Assembly (NCBI GenBank): GCA_015680905.1
Contig: CM027380.1
Location: 49,388,001-49,452,000, forward strand
Direction: 5' to 3'
DNA length: 64,000 nucleotides
Source of the DNA: Coptis chinensis
Lineage: Eukaryota; Streptophyta; Magnoliopsida; Ranunculales; Ranunculaceae
In this document: in pieces, positions 22,466 through 33,110 of the stretch
Numbering within the stretch: position 1 is the first letter of the stretch
Layout: each line of letters starts with the position of its first letter
Notes under the pieces: generated by a model
Databases searched by the model: none
The model's input: only the letters and a program-made list of their open reading frames with translations
What the model was told of the DNA's origin: nothing
Made by a program: the position numbers and the translations under genes

Positions 22466-22473
22466 TATTTAAA
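22466..22473 (+). promoter_or_regulatory. Internal TATA-like box upstream of ORF2, element G
   Basis: CCTATTTAAAC followed at about 15-30 bases by TTCTACACTCACAACCC. C and D have CCTATAAAAAC at the same place with the same downstream string. Confidence 0.55.
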
Positions 22474-22589
22474 CTCCCTTCATTCTACACTCACAACCCA
22501 CACTACACCCCACCATCATCTCTCATCTCTCACCTCTCACTCCAAGCTTTTCCTTCTTTTTCCTTGTAAACTTCCTTTTCAAGGAATTA

Positions 22590-22805
22590 CGAGGCGCACT
22601 GCGCCTAGACACTGCCAGAAATTTTACTCAGAGTCGCGACCCGGCGCCCAAGTTGAGCGCGACTCGCGCCCAAACACTGTAACTCCTAAAACACCTGAAG
22701 CGAATTCAGCTAAGTTAAAGCGACTTCGGCAAAACACCGTAACTCCAAAAAAAACGAGCGACTGCGCTTCAAGGAAGCGCGCACCGGCGCCTCGCCCTCC
22801 GTGAA
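22590..22805 (+). repeat. GC-rich leader repeats upstream of ORF2, element G
   Basis: Units such as GAGCGCGACTCGCGCCCAAA followed by CACTGTAACTCC recur in degraded form (about four copies). The stretch ends CCGTGAACACA, as the gag leader of C ends in CGTGAACAGCC. Confidence 0.6.
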
Positions 22806-22871
22806 CACAAAAATTTCCAATTTTCTGAAGGTTGTTCCAGGATTTTTGGAGATGTTCAAAAGAGTAGTTGA

Positions 22872-23784
22872 GATGACATCTCCTATAGTCATACATGAAC
22901 AGTCTTTCGAAGACGTGTTGTGAACCGATACCTATGGAGCATCGTTCTGCGAGCGGATCGTGCAGTTAGGATGGCGCCATCTACTGGTAAGTGATGACGA
23001 TTCATATTCGGCACAGCTTACTGCTTATTTCTACGACCACGTTAGTTTCTATTGTAATCAGGATGGAGAACAAGAATTCTCCGTCGTAGTCGATGACACG
23101 ACACTAGAATTCAATAAATATGTGGTAGCTTTAGTTTCGGGATTACCAATACCTGATCCTGTTCACACATGGGGATATATGACCGATAATGTATACCTTT
23201 ATGATTATATATATTTCCATGAGTATTATGGGGGAGGGGTATTTCGAGTAATGGACCAGGGGCGATATAACATTGCCCTTGGTAGCCTGTCCCTAAATGT
23301 AGGCACCACCATATTATTCATCCTGATGAATATTTTGGGGGAATGGCAGTTCACTTCTACAAACAGTACTGCTAGTGATATTTTCCTCGCTTTAGCTGAG
23401 GGACGTCGCCGATATGACATTCCCCGAGTTTTAGTCGCTAGTCTTAAGAGAGCCCAAAGCATGAGGCGTAAGTATCGTCTTATGCCTGTTTTGGTAAGCC
23501 GCATCATGCGTAGTTGTTTACATGTATTCTGTGCCCAATTCACAGATTGGAAAAGGGTTGAAGTCATGAGACCCACCAATTGGGTGGTTCGCTCATTGTG
23601 AATTATGACTTGGCCGGGATGGCAGGTGTAGCCTCATTTGGTCGCCCCGTACATCCCATCAGACATAATAACACTTAACAGGCTAGCATTAGTAGATGAT
23701 AAATGGCGGCAAGCTTGGCAAGTTATAATGGCATGGCAGGATACGAAGGAACCTCATCTCTTTGATGAGGAGGAGGATGCTTAA
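22872..23784 (+). pseudogene. ORF2 of element G: env-position protein
   Basis: The ATG at 22872 begins MTSPIVIHEQSFEDVL, then a TGA near 22920. The block 22960-23601 is open: QLGWRHLLVSDDDSYS, FYCNQDGEQEFSVVVDDT, VVALVSGLPIPDPVHTWGYM, LNVGTTILFILMNILGEWQF, FLALAEGRRRYDIPRVLVAS, RRKYRLMPVLVSRIM, MRPTNWVVRSL. A second stop then the tail WRQAWQVIMAWQDTKEPHLF, ending at 23784. D's copy (52609 down) starts identically with MTSPIVI, supporting the start. It resembles the Athila post-pol ORF family (PF20167-like, not verified). Only two stops and no frameshift in the first 700 bases make it the best preserved ORF2. Confidence 0.75.
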
Positions 23785-23986
23785 GCGGGAGATAAGGTAA
23801 GTTTTTAGTTTGTTATTGTCTGCTTATGTCCCAAGCAATTTAATTCTGTTAACCCCATAATGGGTGGAACTCTTATAGAGTTGCGTCAGTATTTTAATTT
23901 CCTATATTAGTATGTTCTAACCTTGTTTTGCAGATGTTCCAGAATTTCATGCGTTTCCATGGTATTTTTCTACCTTCTTTATTTAA

Positions 23987-24022
23987 ATGCTTTGAGGACA
24001 AAGCATGCTTCTTGTTTGGGGG
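23987..24022 (+). promoter_or_regulatory. Hairpin plus G-tract module after ORF2, element G
   Basis: ATGCTTT-GAGGAC-AAAGCAT, a perfect seven-pair stem, then CTTGTTTGGGGGC. Compare TTTGCTT-GAGGAC-AAGCAAA at the true polypurine tract. Confidence 0.65.
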
Positions 24023-25537
24023 CATAGAAACACGTGTAATTAAGGCATCTGTTAGGATATATATATGTATAATATGCATTTGTTTTCAAGTTAAAAATTT
24101 CAAAAATATAAATAAATAAGTTTATGCTATACACTTAGGAATATTGGTATTGTTTTTCTTTCTCTACGCTCTTAACAATCTAGAAGTCTCAAATGAGCTT
24201 TTGCATTAGAATAATTGTTAGAAACTTAGGTTAATATGTAGGTAATAATCTTTGCATCTATCTATAAATATATTACATGAGTATCTATGATTGTTAGCAG
24301 TAAGTTTCTGAAATCTAGGCTAGAGTACTTATTCTACAAATCCTGTGACAATATAGCCTAAAGCCTTATATGAGCGAAACATTTGAGAAATGACACAAGG
24401 AAGAAGTAAAATCCCGATAGAGAAATCACACGTCCACTTGCTTGATCACTATGCCATATCCTAAGCGAGAATTTAGGCCCTCTTTGGATCAATATAGCCA
24501 GAAATTCAAACCTATGAATTATTTTCCGCTAGTCGCCCCTCTGAGCCTTTCTTTAGCCTTCCATAAACCACAATTCCTTTACCCAGTTACAAAATAAAAA
24601 ATTTAACTTACCCTATCTAGAATAAGTCTGAGAATAGAATGAGTGAAGAAAGAAGAAGAGAAAAACCTGTGTAAACAAAAATTAGTTAGTTGCTTTAGAA
24701 AAAGAAAAGAAGTTTCCATCCAAGGAAAAGAAAATAAAAATAGAAATAAATATAAACTCCAAAAATAGAATAAAAGGGAGTCAAAAGCTAAAGAAAAGAA
24801 AAAGAAAAATATGGCTAAGGATGGAAACAAAGTATAGAAGCAAAAGAAAATAACAAGGTTTTCTCTAAGTTACATAATATGAAGACTCTATTATCTCAGA
24901 CTCATCCTTTTGAATATCCATTTCCTTCCTTCTTAAACCATCTCCTAATCCCTGCAACACCTAATAAAGACCTCAAGCTCAATTAGGAATAGGTTAGTGT
25001 GATAGTAAGTGGCAGATGTGTTTGATCGACTCCGACTTCCTTGTTGTCATTGAGATTGTAAGGTAAAGTGTGCCCAATGCACACTGGAGTAGCAAAACTT
25101 GAGCGGAAAAATCAGAGTGGTTTTCGTCTTGACATTTATGTGAGGACCTACTTAAGGACGCTATTCCGAGTTTTCATAAACGAACCTGCTAGGCATTTCA
25201 TAATATTACTCATAGTATATATATTTGTATCATAGATGATTGATTATTATGCATATATTAGCTTAGGTTTTTGACTTGGTTATTCTTATTCATTTGCTAG
25301 TGAGATGTATAGATAGTTGAGACATGAATGAGGAAACAATAGTTTTATTTCTTAGTCATTGTAGTATAGATGAAGTTTGTGAGTACCTTCACTGGAAAAC
25401 TCTCACGAGGCTATAACTCGTCCACTAGGGAATTCCTAGTGGTTGAAGGCCTTATTGCATATGGTAAATGCAATCGCACTCAGCGAAACGAGAGTAGTTA
25501 GAACTCCATTTTTGGTCACTTATTCTAATTTCTCATA

Positions 25538-25576
25538 TTTGCTTGAGGACAAGCAAAACGCTGTTTGGGGGTGGTT
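25538..25576 (+). promoter_or_regulatory. Polypurine tract with hairpin, element G
   Basis: TTTGCTT-GAGGAC-AAGCAAA followed by CTGTTTGGGGGTGGTT directly before the LTR start TGATAAG at 25577. Confidence 0.75.
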
Positions 25577-27060
25577 TGATAAGAGCTCAAAACTGTAGTT
25601 TTAACCCCTTAACAATCGTACTTTTAGACCAATTATGTGAATAATAAGTAAGAGTTAATATTGATTACGTGTTTTTATGCATTTCAGGCTTCAAAGTCCA
25701 TTATGTGGAGAAATGTGCCACTTTAGCGAGATAAAGGAGCAAAGGTCAGTTGCTAAGGAGTTCTGTGATTAAAGGCCAAGATTCAAGAAGGCAAAGCCTT
25801 TCTAAAGCCCGGTCAAAGCTGAAAAATCAAAGTCAACGCAGGCAGAAACATCACACAAAGTCAACAGAAATTCTGAAGGCCGTATCTTTGGACTCAGACC
25901 TCGGAAGTGGGTCTACCTTATGTCAAAACGGCCGGCTCTGAAAGAGCTTTCCAATGGTCTAAGCCTTGGCCCAATCAAAGGAGCAAAAGTGGACGAAAAG
26001 TCTGTCGATGCCAACTACAGCTGAAGAGGCGTTTTTGGACTTAAAGTATTGGGTTTTGGGCCTGATTCTCTGGCCCAAAACATGGATCCAAGCCCATGCA
26101 CGATTTTTGGATCTGAACATATAAAAACCAAAGCTTAGCTCTTCGTTAATGGTAGCTAGTTAGACCTAAAACTATAGATAATTCTAGATCTAGTTTTCAT
26201 TAAATAAAATTAAGTTTAGTTTAAATTCAATTCTTGTTTTAGATTAAACTCTTAGAATCATTATTCTTCATTAATTTGATAAATAAAATAGTGAGTTTGT
26301 CAATTTCGATTTTTGTCATTTACAATTGTTTAGATCTAAATTCCTTTATTACTTGTTATTCATTTCCTAGTTATTACCTGAGATTTCAATCATTGTTTAG
26401 ATAAATTGCATAAGAATAGAATTTTTTATATGATATCTAGTTTTAAATCAATGGGAAATGATAGTAGTATGAATCAAGGCTAAACCTCCATTAGAGGGGT
26501 TGAAGAAGGCTTGATGACGTTTGATCTTTGTTAAACTTAGAAATCATCGTGATAATTATTCCACTCTAGAAACGATTAATTCACCATGAGAATAGGTTTA
26601 ATCGCTCACATGCTAGTTATGAATTGGTAGAAATGCCATGTATAATTAGGGATTATAATTACTATTTTGATATGCGAAGCATTCAATTTGGATCACAACG
26701 AGTCTTTGTTAGTAGGATTAAGTCGAGTTAAGGTGGATTCAATTCTCTTCAATTCTTTATCTAGATTAAAACCCTTAGCTGCCTCTCATTTCGTTATTCG
26801 TAACTTGTTAATTGAATTCACCTCGTAGTATAGAATTCCCCTCGTAAACCTCTCATTAGACTTAAGGGGGATTAATTTGACTAGAAAACATTTCATGCTA
26901 GAGAACTAAGAGTGGAACGAATTTGTTACTCCACTCTATTTCGAAAGAATTGAGAGTAGAAAACTTGATAAATTATAAGCTCGTATTAAAGTTTTAGTTT
27001 ACTTACGTTTTGAGTTTCATCGTTCATTTCGTAGGTAAACTATCATTTTTATTTTTATCA
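25577..27060 (+). repeat. 3' LTR of element G
   Basis: Starts TGATAAGAGCTC and ends ATTTTTATCA. TATAAAAACC at about 26121 is the likely TATA box. The same LTR family appears at 1-795 (3' part), 42183 and 51049 (shorter version in C), 56836-58366 (D, minus) and 60205-61366 (5' part). Compared with C, this version contains an extra segment with GGCTAAACCTCCATTAGAGG. Confidence 0.88.
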
Positions 27061-27840
27061 ACCACCAATCATCATCCAATCAAAACCACAACATAATAAA
27101 AATTATCAAGGTTCAAATAATATAGTTCAAATCATATACTGGGAGATTTCTTTGTTTTCGCTTTTGTCGCCATTAACAACCCTTTTCAGAGTTCCAACCA
27201 ATCCAACGGTTTTGATAATTAAGAAAAACAACATATAACATTTAACCAGTTAACCTTTCAGCAGAATAAGAAAATAAGCAGAACAAAAACTGAACAGAAA
27301 AACTCTGACAGTAAAACTTTTATTCATAGCCGTACAACTCCAGTTTCAGTGAAAAAGAAAAACATAACTACTCACCTTCGTATTCTGTAGAAAAAATATA
27401 TATAATAGAACGCCAAAAATCCGATCCACAGCAAGATAAGAGGTGCACAAATCTGCCATTTCTCATTCTTTCTTTTAGTTAACTTGTCTAGTTCTAAGCA
27501 AACACTTATCTTTCTTAAAAATCCTAAATTTATGATAAAACCATTCCATTCTAAAGAACTCTATACCATATTTTATTTTAAGAAACTTTCCATATTTTCT
27601 CCCATAAATTACGAAATTATTTTCTCCATGTTTCCTTATTAATAAAATCTCTACACATTATTTTAAAAGTTAAAAACTTTCCTATTAAATCATTTTCATA
27701 CCAAACAAACTATTTTCCATCTTTTTTTCAAAAAGTCAAACATACATATTCACTTCAATTTAATAGTAAACTTAAGCCATAGTCAATAATATATTAAACT
27801 TTGTGAAATAATTAATTTTAGACATTAATAAAAATAGAGG
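27061..27840. other. AT-rich stretch with no recognised feature
   Basis: 780 bases between the G 3' LTR and the presumed end of element E. No ORF of note, no LTR-like ends, no similarity to the rest of the window that I can see. It may be older host sequence into which E and G inserted. Confidence 0.5.
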
Positions 27841-28106
27841 TGTTACACACATTGTGTGCTATCTTGATGATTCACCATTACTCCTGATGTTACAAAGTTA
27901 ATGTCTCCTTGATTGGTGCGTTGACTGAGTTCCAAGATTGCATTGCCCGATTTGCTTCCATATATGGCTGTAACTGAGATTTGGGACGACCTGTGTTTGA
28001 GTCGTTGTGACGTATTGGCAATGTGGTACGAGCTGATGGAGATACAACTTGGGTTATGGACACGTGTGCTGTAATGACATGAAATGTAGAACAGAGGGTA
28101 CTTACA
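27841..28106 (-). repeat. Candidate 3' LTR of element E
   Basis: Read on the minus strand it starts TGTAAGTACCCTCTG just after a polypurine tract and ends GTGTAACA, giving TGT...ACA ends. At 266 bp it is short for a Tat element, so the true outer end may lie further left. No second copy is in the window to confirm. Confidence 0.4.
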
Positions 28107-28120
28107 CAACCCCCTTTGTT
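28107..28120 (-). promoter_or_regulatory. Polypurine tract of element E
   Basis: AACAAAGGGGGTTG on the minus strand, directly upstream of the presumed 3' LTR start. Confidence 0.55.
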
Positions 28121-28502
28121 TTAGTTATTGTTTGGACAGCTGCAGTGTGAAACTAAAAGTTAAAACAAAGCTTTTTAACATGTGTCCGTCTGATGGGTTT
28201 TTTGTGTTTTCGAAAAATGTGCGGGAACAGTTGGATCTGACCTATGGGCCCAAAATCGCGGCGGTTTGTGGGCGAGTTATGATTGTGTTTTGGGAATACG
28301 AAATGCTTGTCTCTTCTCGAGGTTTGGGCAGCTCAGGGGTTTTGGTGTACGAAAGGTTTTTCACCTCTTTATTCTCATCAACCAAGGAAAAGGAGAGCGA
28401 AATAAAAAAAGAAAAGAGAAAATAAAAACTTTTCCATCTTTTGTTATCAGGTGCGTGCTTTCAAACTTAAAAATTTGATCTTTTTGCTTCTTTTTTTTCG
28501 CA

Positions 28503-28891
28503 ATGTCTATGACCAGTGATAGTTTGAGTGGTTAAGTAGAGATTGATCAGTGGAGAGAGAGAACTGTAAGTGAAGAAGATGTTGAAGTTAGGGTTCGTAG
28601 TAGAGTTGGGGCATCATCATCTTTTCCATTGGAGACGATGGCTGAAGAGGTGGAGTCTAGGTCGATAGATTGTTATGCTGCTTTGATGGAGAAGTTTGGT
28701 TGGGTAGAGTTCGACCTGGAGATGTATGACTTGAGTGAGGAGAGGAGATTGTATAACAGTGATTATGTTCCTCGGGATGGGTGAGTGGTGGTTTGTTATG
28801 GGCAGTTGAAGGCTGGGATGAGGTTGCCGTTTTCCCGTCTTACTGTTGAGGTTTTGAATTTTTATGGAAAAGCCCCTTGTCAGTTCGTAGG
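28503..28891 (+). pseudogene. Antisense ORF of element E, first part (Transposase_28-like)
   Basis: The ATG at 28503 opens MSMTSDSLSG followed by TAG; reading on, the same frame gives SSFPLETMAEEVESRS, YNSDYVPRDG, then KAGMRLPFSRLTVEVLNFYG and APCQF. The pattern G-(M/L)-R-L-P-(F/L)-(S)-x-(F/L)...EVL...G.AP.Q is typical of the 'putative gypsy type transposon' family (Transposase_28, PF04195), which is known in antisense ORFs of Tat elements. It is interrupted at 28891 by element H and resumes in frame at 37770. Its role in the element is unknown. Confidence 0.7.
28887..28891. repeat. Target site duplication of element H, left copy (GTAGG)
   Basis: GTAGG here and GTCGG at 37770-37774 flank H; one mismatch. 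The antisense ORF of E rejoins across the site in the same frame. Confidence 0.7.
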
Positions 28892-30482
28892 TGACCTTGC
28901 CTCCTTTTGTGTGTAGATGAGATGTGGGATATGGATAGATGATGGTCGTTGAACAAAATAGAAGCGTATCAAAACCTAATTATCCCTCAATAAGTAAAGG
29001 ATGAGTAGGGTATTTTTCCACTTTTAAGTGTATGTTTATATAAAGGACAGGATTGGAAAGGGGGTTTGAAGGATTAAAAACTATGATTATAGATATTATA
29101 GATTCTTAAACTAAACTAAACTAAACTATTGAGAATTTATAAGAAAGGGAATTCAAGATATTAGAATCCACCAATACTTTTGATTCAATGACCTTTTGCT
29201 TCATGGTTGTTCTCACAAGTAGACTACAATTATGCAATCGAGCGAGTGCCGATGCCCTCTTGGACGAAAGATCGTTAACGAATAACTCTACTTAAGGTTG
29301 TTCCTATGTTCATGTTACTAGTCTCTTCTTTCCTTTTATGTGAGTTTGGGCAGCTATTCAATGAATCACCATCTAAGGCAAACAAAAGGAATATTTCCAT
29401 TACTCTAAAACACTACACAACTAGAAGAAAAGTAGAGAATAATAGTATAATATTCAATTACAATAAATAAAACCCTATACTAGCATTATATTCAATTGCA
29501 ATAAATAAAAGCATGTCACTAGCAAATATTCAATTGCAATAAATAAAACCTTAAACTAGCATGATATTCAATTGCAATAAATAAAAACCTTAATCTATAC
29601 TTCCATCCCCTGGTCTGGGCAATTGAACTAATAACTAAAAACATAAAGAACTAACCTGATTGAAGAACACCATGAACTAGAAGAATCATTGAACCTTTAG
29701 CACCGGCTTCATCTTCTCCCTTGAAGGAGAAGATTAGCCTTCCATAAAGAAGGAAGAATACGAAGAACGAAAAGAAGAAGAGTCGAAGAACATAAGACTA
29801 GAAAGACTAATTTATTAACACTCAGCTAGTTAAAACTGATATTTTATTATTATTCTCTCTCTACCTCAAGTTCTGGAGACAAGAATATAAGTAAATTGGT
29901 AAATTACATGAGGCACTTAGGTCCTCTATTTATAAAGGTTACAATGAGCTCTAGAAGCATTCCAAACCGTCATTTGTTTCCTAATACAAATAGACTTCTT
30001 TCAGAGTCCAACTTTGTCTCCAAAACTGAGAAGGAATTGGCTACAATGTCGATTCGTGCGTCTGGACGCACTATTCATACGTCTCAAATATGATCAATGT
30101 GTCTGGATGCTCGATCCATGCGTCCCAGACGCGTTAGCCGATTTTGTCCCTTCTGCTCTATCCTTCTATCCTCTTTTGCGGGCTTTGGTCCAAGCAATGA
30201 ATCCTTTGGCCTTGGGCTTCCAAATAGGCTTTAAAATAAGTCCAAGTTGAATCTTTAATAGCTCCAATTCCTTGGCCTTCTCCATGATTGTCCACGGGCC
30301 TCCCATGTGATCCTTAATGCTCTGAATTGCTCCGTTTTACCCCATTTTCTCTAATATTCTACAAAACTCTCTTTTTCACCTGTAGAATCTTAAAACACAA
30401 CTTATAAACAATATTAGTCCACTAAGATGGCTAAACAAGAGGCATAATCGAGGGTTAAATAGCATTTTTTGAGCACTTATCA
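28892..30482 (-). repeat. 3' LTR of element H
   Basis: On the + strand it begins TGACCTTGCC and ends GAGCACTTATCA. Near-collinear with 36174-37769. Most differences around 30050-30140 are C/T or G/A changes at CG sites. Contains a four-unit 38-bp minisatellite. Confidence 0.9.
29451..29602. repeat. 38-bp minisatellite in H LTR (four units)
   Basis: TATTCAATTGCAATAAATAA begins at 29451, 29489, 29527 and 29565, exactly 38 bases apart. The other LTR has the same array at 36738, 36776, 36814 and 36852. Confidence 0.88.
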
Positions 30483-30519
30483 CAACTCCTAACTAGCCTT
30501 TTGCTAGTCTCTTAGCAAA
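30483..30519 (-). promoter_or_regulatory. Polypurine tract region with hairpin, element H
   Basis: On the minus strand TTTGCTA-AGAGAC-TAGCAAA forms a perfect seven-pair stem, followed by AGGCTAGTTAGGAGTTG directly before the LTR. The stem and loop differ from the GAGGAC type but the layout is the same. Confidence 0.6.
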
Positions 30520-32283
30520 TAAGATAAAAAAAATAGATAAGTGATCAAAATCACATCCTAATAACAAAAATAAAATCCTAACTCATTTTCGCAGGCATCG
30601 CGATTGCATTTACCATATGCAACAAGGCTTTAAACCTTTAAGTTCCCCAAAAAGGACGAGTTATAGTCTCGTGAGGGTTTTCAGGTGATATACCCACAAA
30701 ATCAATCAATAGCATGTTCAAGAATCATAGTATTTTTCAGAGAGAGAAATTCCTTACCCACTTAGTGCTTACTCTAATAGACGGTCTCCATTGCTGCAAA
30801 GACTCATATATTATGATGGGAGATAGTAAAAATCGACAAAATTCTCAATCAAGGCTTATGTGTGTACTCAATCAATCTCCTATACTCTCCTATCCAAGAA
30901 ACGGAATCCCTAGTTTACCTTTAGACAGATAATCTCGACTTTCAATCCTCACCGGTCATACTCTCAGAAAAGAATCTTTCAGAAGATGGTCTACTATTTT
31001 ACCTCATGTATGTGGGGAAAAGAATAATGAATTTTCAATCACGGACTTCAAAAGATGGTCTACTATTTTACCTCATGTACATCCTACTAACTACCTTGAA
31101 AAACGGACTTCTGGATGAAATTAGTCTCATGGAAAGAATGTCAATCACATATGAAGTATCGGGTCCTTCACTTTAGCATCCTCTCACCTATTCTAGACTT
31201 CGTACCATACTGTAATGATAAGTCATGGGTTATAACTTGGCTTGGGTATTGGTTTATGAAGGAAAGGTAAAAAGGATTCAAAGGTTGTTTCTGAAAAACA
31301 CTAAGGGTTTTGCTTCATTATTTGGAATATTTCTTCAAATTCTGTATTGCAGAGAAAATTCTTCCTTTGTCTTAGCTTTTCTATCCATTCTTCAACTTCT
31401 TCTTTTTCTTCTTTTTAAATTTTTTTTTTTTAGCTTTAGCTGGGTATATCCTTGATTAGTACTGGATATGCTTGTTTTCCACTAGCTTCTTTCACTTAAA
31501 ACAGAATGATGGTCTTCATTGTATCTCTCTGGTATTTCCTTGTAATCTTCCTTTTGTGCCATTTCTTCCTCTTTGTGCCCCTCGTATTCTCAGAAACATA
31601 TGGGTATGGCTTATAAAGGTTTTTGGCTATACTCCTTGTCTGGAGTTGGGTAAAGGGTAAAGGGTTTTATGAAAGAAAATAGCTTATTGTAAGGCTCAAA
31701 AGGGTTTAACATGATGGTCCTACTAGGTGGGATAAAGGCTGAATGGGTTTAATACTTGACTTATTAGTATGATACTCTGTTTCGAATAGACTACAAGACC
31801 TAATGACTATCTCCCCAGTTGATGTCACTTCGTGATTAACCAAATCAACAAATAATGAGACTATATTATAACGACATAAAGAACTAAAAGATGTTGAGTC
31901 AATAAGACTCGGATTTTTCGTAAGAACTCTCCAAAGAATGGTTATAAAGCTCAAGTCTCACGGGCTAAGTCTAAAAATTCTACTTCTAGTTTACTAGGGG
32001 TTTAAATCTCTCTTCTAACAAAAGTACACAAAACTGACCAAATATTATGGTGGTAGTGCCTTGATAAAGAATTCTATCAACAAGAACTATGTCCGAGTAT
32101 AATAAATAGTCTAAGCGGTAATGAAATCAATAATATGAACTATCTATCAAACTCAACACTAAGCAATATAGAATATATATCCCAGACTCATCATTAAAAT
32201 TCATTTTTCTCATGCTACTAATATAGAAACAAAAATATTTTTGTTTTTGAAAACTAATTTTCGAAATTCATTTCTCAAGTACA

Positions 32284-32322
32284 CCTTCCCCCAACTTAAC
32301 ATATGCATTGTCCTCAATGTAT
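32284..32322 (-). promoter_or_regulatory. Internal hairpin plus G-tract module, element H
   Basis: Minus strand: ATACATT-GAGGAC-AATGCAT (six of seven pairs), then AAGTTGGGGGAAGG. Placed after the last coding segment, as in G and C. Confidence 0.6.
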
Positions 32323-32483
32323 AGAAATTAAGTAAATGAAATGAATGAGAAAAAAGGAAGATGTTACCATTGATGCCGAATATTAAAATTAAACCCAAAA
32401 ATAAGAACATTTCCTTTTACCAAGATTTTTTTTTTTGTTAGGTCTTTTTAAGTCAGATCCCTAAGACTATATATCATGCATTA

Positions 32484-33110
32484 TCAATTTGGAGTGAGGA
32501 GATCAGATTTTCTTACCCAAATATGACGAATGTTTGGAGGACTAGGATGTCTCATCTTGTGGGTTGTCAAAAATACTCCTTGATATGCTGGAAAGATTGC
32601 TGGTAAAGTTGCTTCTCTATCTTGAGCTATTTCATGTCTGATGATTGTGTGATAGGCTTTGTGGTTTCTCTGTGTAGAAGATTTACGAAAATCATTCTTT
32701 CTAACAGGACAATAGTATCTGATGTGCCCTTGACCACCACAGTGATGATAATGGATGTTTGGCCGACTGCACTCTGGGTGGGTAGTAGACTGGTTCACAT
32801 ACTTCTCTCATCCAGACAATGATGGTGTAGAAGAGGCTTCAACAGTGAAATGCTTCTTATCAATATGGTCCACTTTTTGCTTCAGAAGACTCATTTCAGT
32901 TTCTAGATTCTGTTGTTTTTCCAAAACTTCTTTAAGCTGATTGTCTAGTAACTGATTTTTCTGGGCAGAAGTCTGTTGTTCATCCTGAAATGAAAAGTTC
33001 ATCTTCTCAAGGTATGATACTTTCTCTGTCAATTTTCCATTCTGCTCACTTAAATTCTGAATTTTTTGTAGAGATTCCAAGAACAAGGCTAGCAACGCAT
33101 CTGTGGTGGG
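32484..33110 (-). pseudogene. Captured Copia-type gag fragment in element H
   Basis: The segment begins inside the frame following the protease and reads ALLALFLESLQKIQNLSEQN, a coiled coil rich in Q, E, K and L (about 90 residues), a stop near 32810, then SRPNIHYHHCGGQGHIRYYC, a CCHC-like knuckle of the HHCG...GHIRxxC form, and a tail IRHIWVRKSDLLTPN. A coiled coil followed by this knuckle and an IWVRKxDL tail is what I know from Copia (SIRE-type) gag proteins, not from Athila. I infer that H acquired it by recombination. Two ORFs, 95 and 104 residues, remain open. Confidence 0.6.

Larger units (their letters stand above)
21969..22871 (+). other. Spacer, internal promoter and leader of ORF2, element G
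   Basis: AT-rich first half with a degenerate G-tract GTTTGGTGGTGGT (22162-22174) preceded by CCCACCTTCCC. A TATA-like TATTTAAA is at 22466, then the CATTCTACACTCACAACCCA start-like string shared with C and D. The GC-rich part (22590-22805) holds CGCGCCCAA-type units, and ends shortly before the ORF2 ATG. Confidence 0.65.
23785..25576 (+). other. 3' noncoding region of element G
   Basis: No gene. Contains the module at 23987-24022, a purine tract (24640-24830), the conserved strings CTAGTCGCCCCTCTGAGCCT and GACCTACTTAAGGACGCTAT, the CCACTAGG palindrome (25422-25442) and the polypurine tract at its end. It is nearly the same as 49239-51048 in C. Confidence 0.75.
796..27060 (+). mobile_element. 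Element G: Athila-like Ty3/gypsy element, 5' truncated, interrupted by element A
   Basis: What remains is integrase (796-1390 and 19368-19739), a spacer, ORF1 (20807-21968), ORF2 (22872-23784), a 3' noncoding region, a polypurine tract and a 3' LTR (25577-27060). The two integrase parts are split by element A, which has a perfect AAAGC target duplication. The 5' LTR, gag, protease and RT are absent, lost to the junction at 795/796 or lying to the left. The order integrase - extra ORF - extra ORF - 3' UTR places G with Athila-type elements carrying ORFs in the env position. The bases after the 3' LTR are ACCAC; the matching left flank is not in the window. Confidence 0.8.
30483..32483 (-). other. 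3' noncoding region of element H
   Basis: No gene. It shares strings with the 3' regions of A, C, D and G, for example the reverse complement of TTGCATATGGTAAATGCAAT at about 30606-30625 and the GACGAGTTATAG string near 30657. Two hairpin/G-tract modules are at 30483-30519 and 32284-32322. T-rich stretches near 31416 are low complexity. Confidence 0.65.

Noticed and set aside
22624-22896. Minus-strand 90-residue ORF near the G ORF2 leader
   Set aside because: Shadow of the GC-rich leader repeats; no conservation in C or D.
24603-24830. Phe/Leu-rich minus-strand ORF, also at 50033-50302, looking like a membrane protein
   Set aside because: It is the reverse reading of a purine-rich (A/G) tract in the 3' region of G and C; the residue bias follows from composition and there is no plausible start context.
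29451-29602. CRISPR-like array
   Set aside because: 38-bp units are contiguous with no distinct spacers, lie within an LTR, and the genome is eukaryotic.
29896-30250. ORFs within H LTRs (also 37183-37597)
   Set aside because: They occur in both LTRs with different frames and breaks; no family motif, and they are part of the LTR.
32808-33095. Coiled coil of H as a host kinesin- or myosin-like protein
   Set aside because: It lies in frame after a gypsy protease and before a retroelement zinc knuckle, so a gag origin is simpler.
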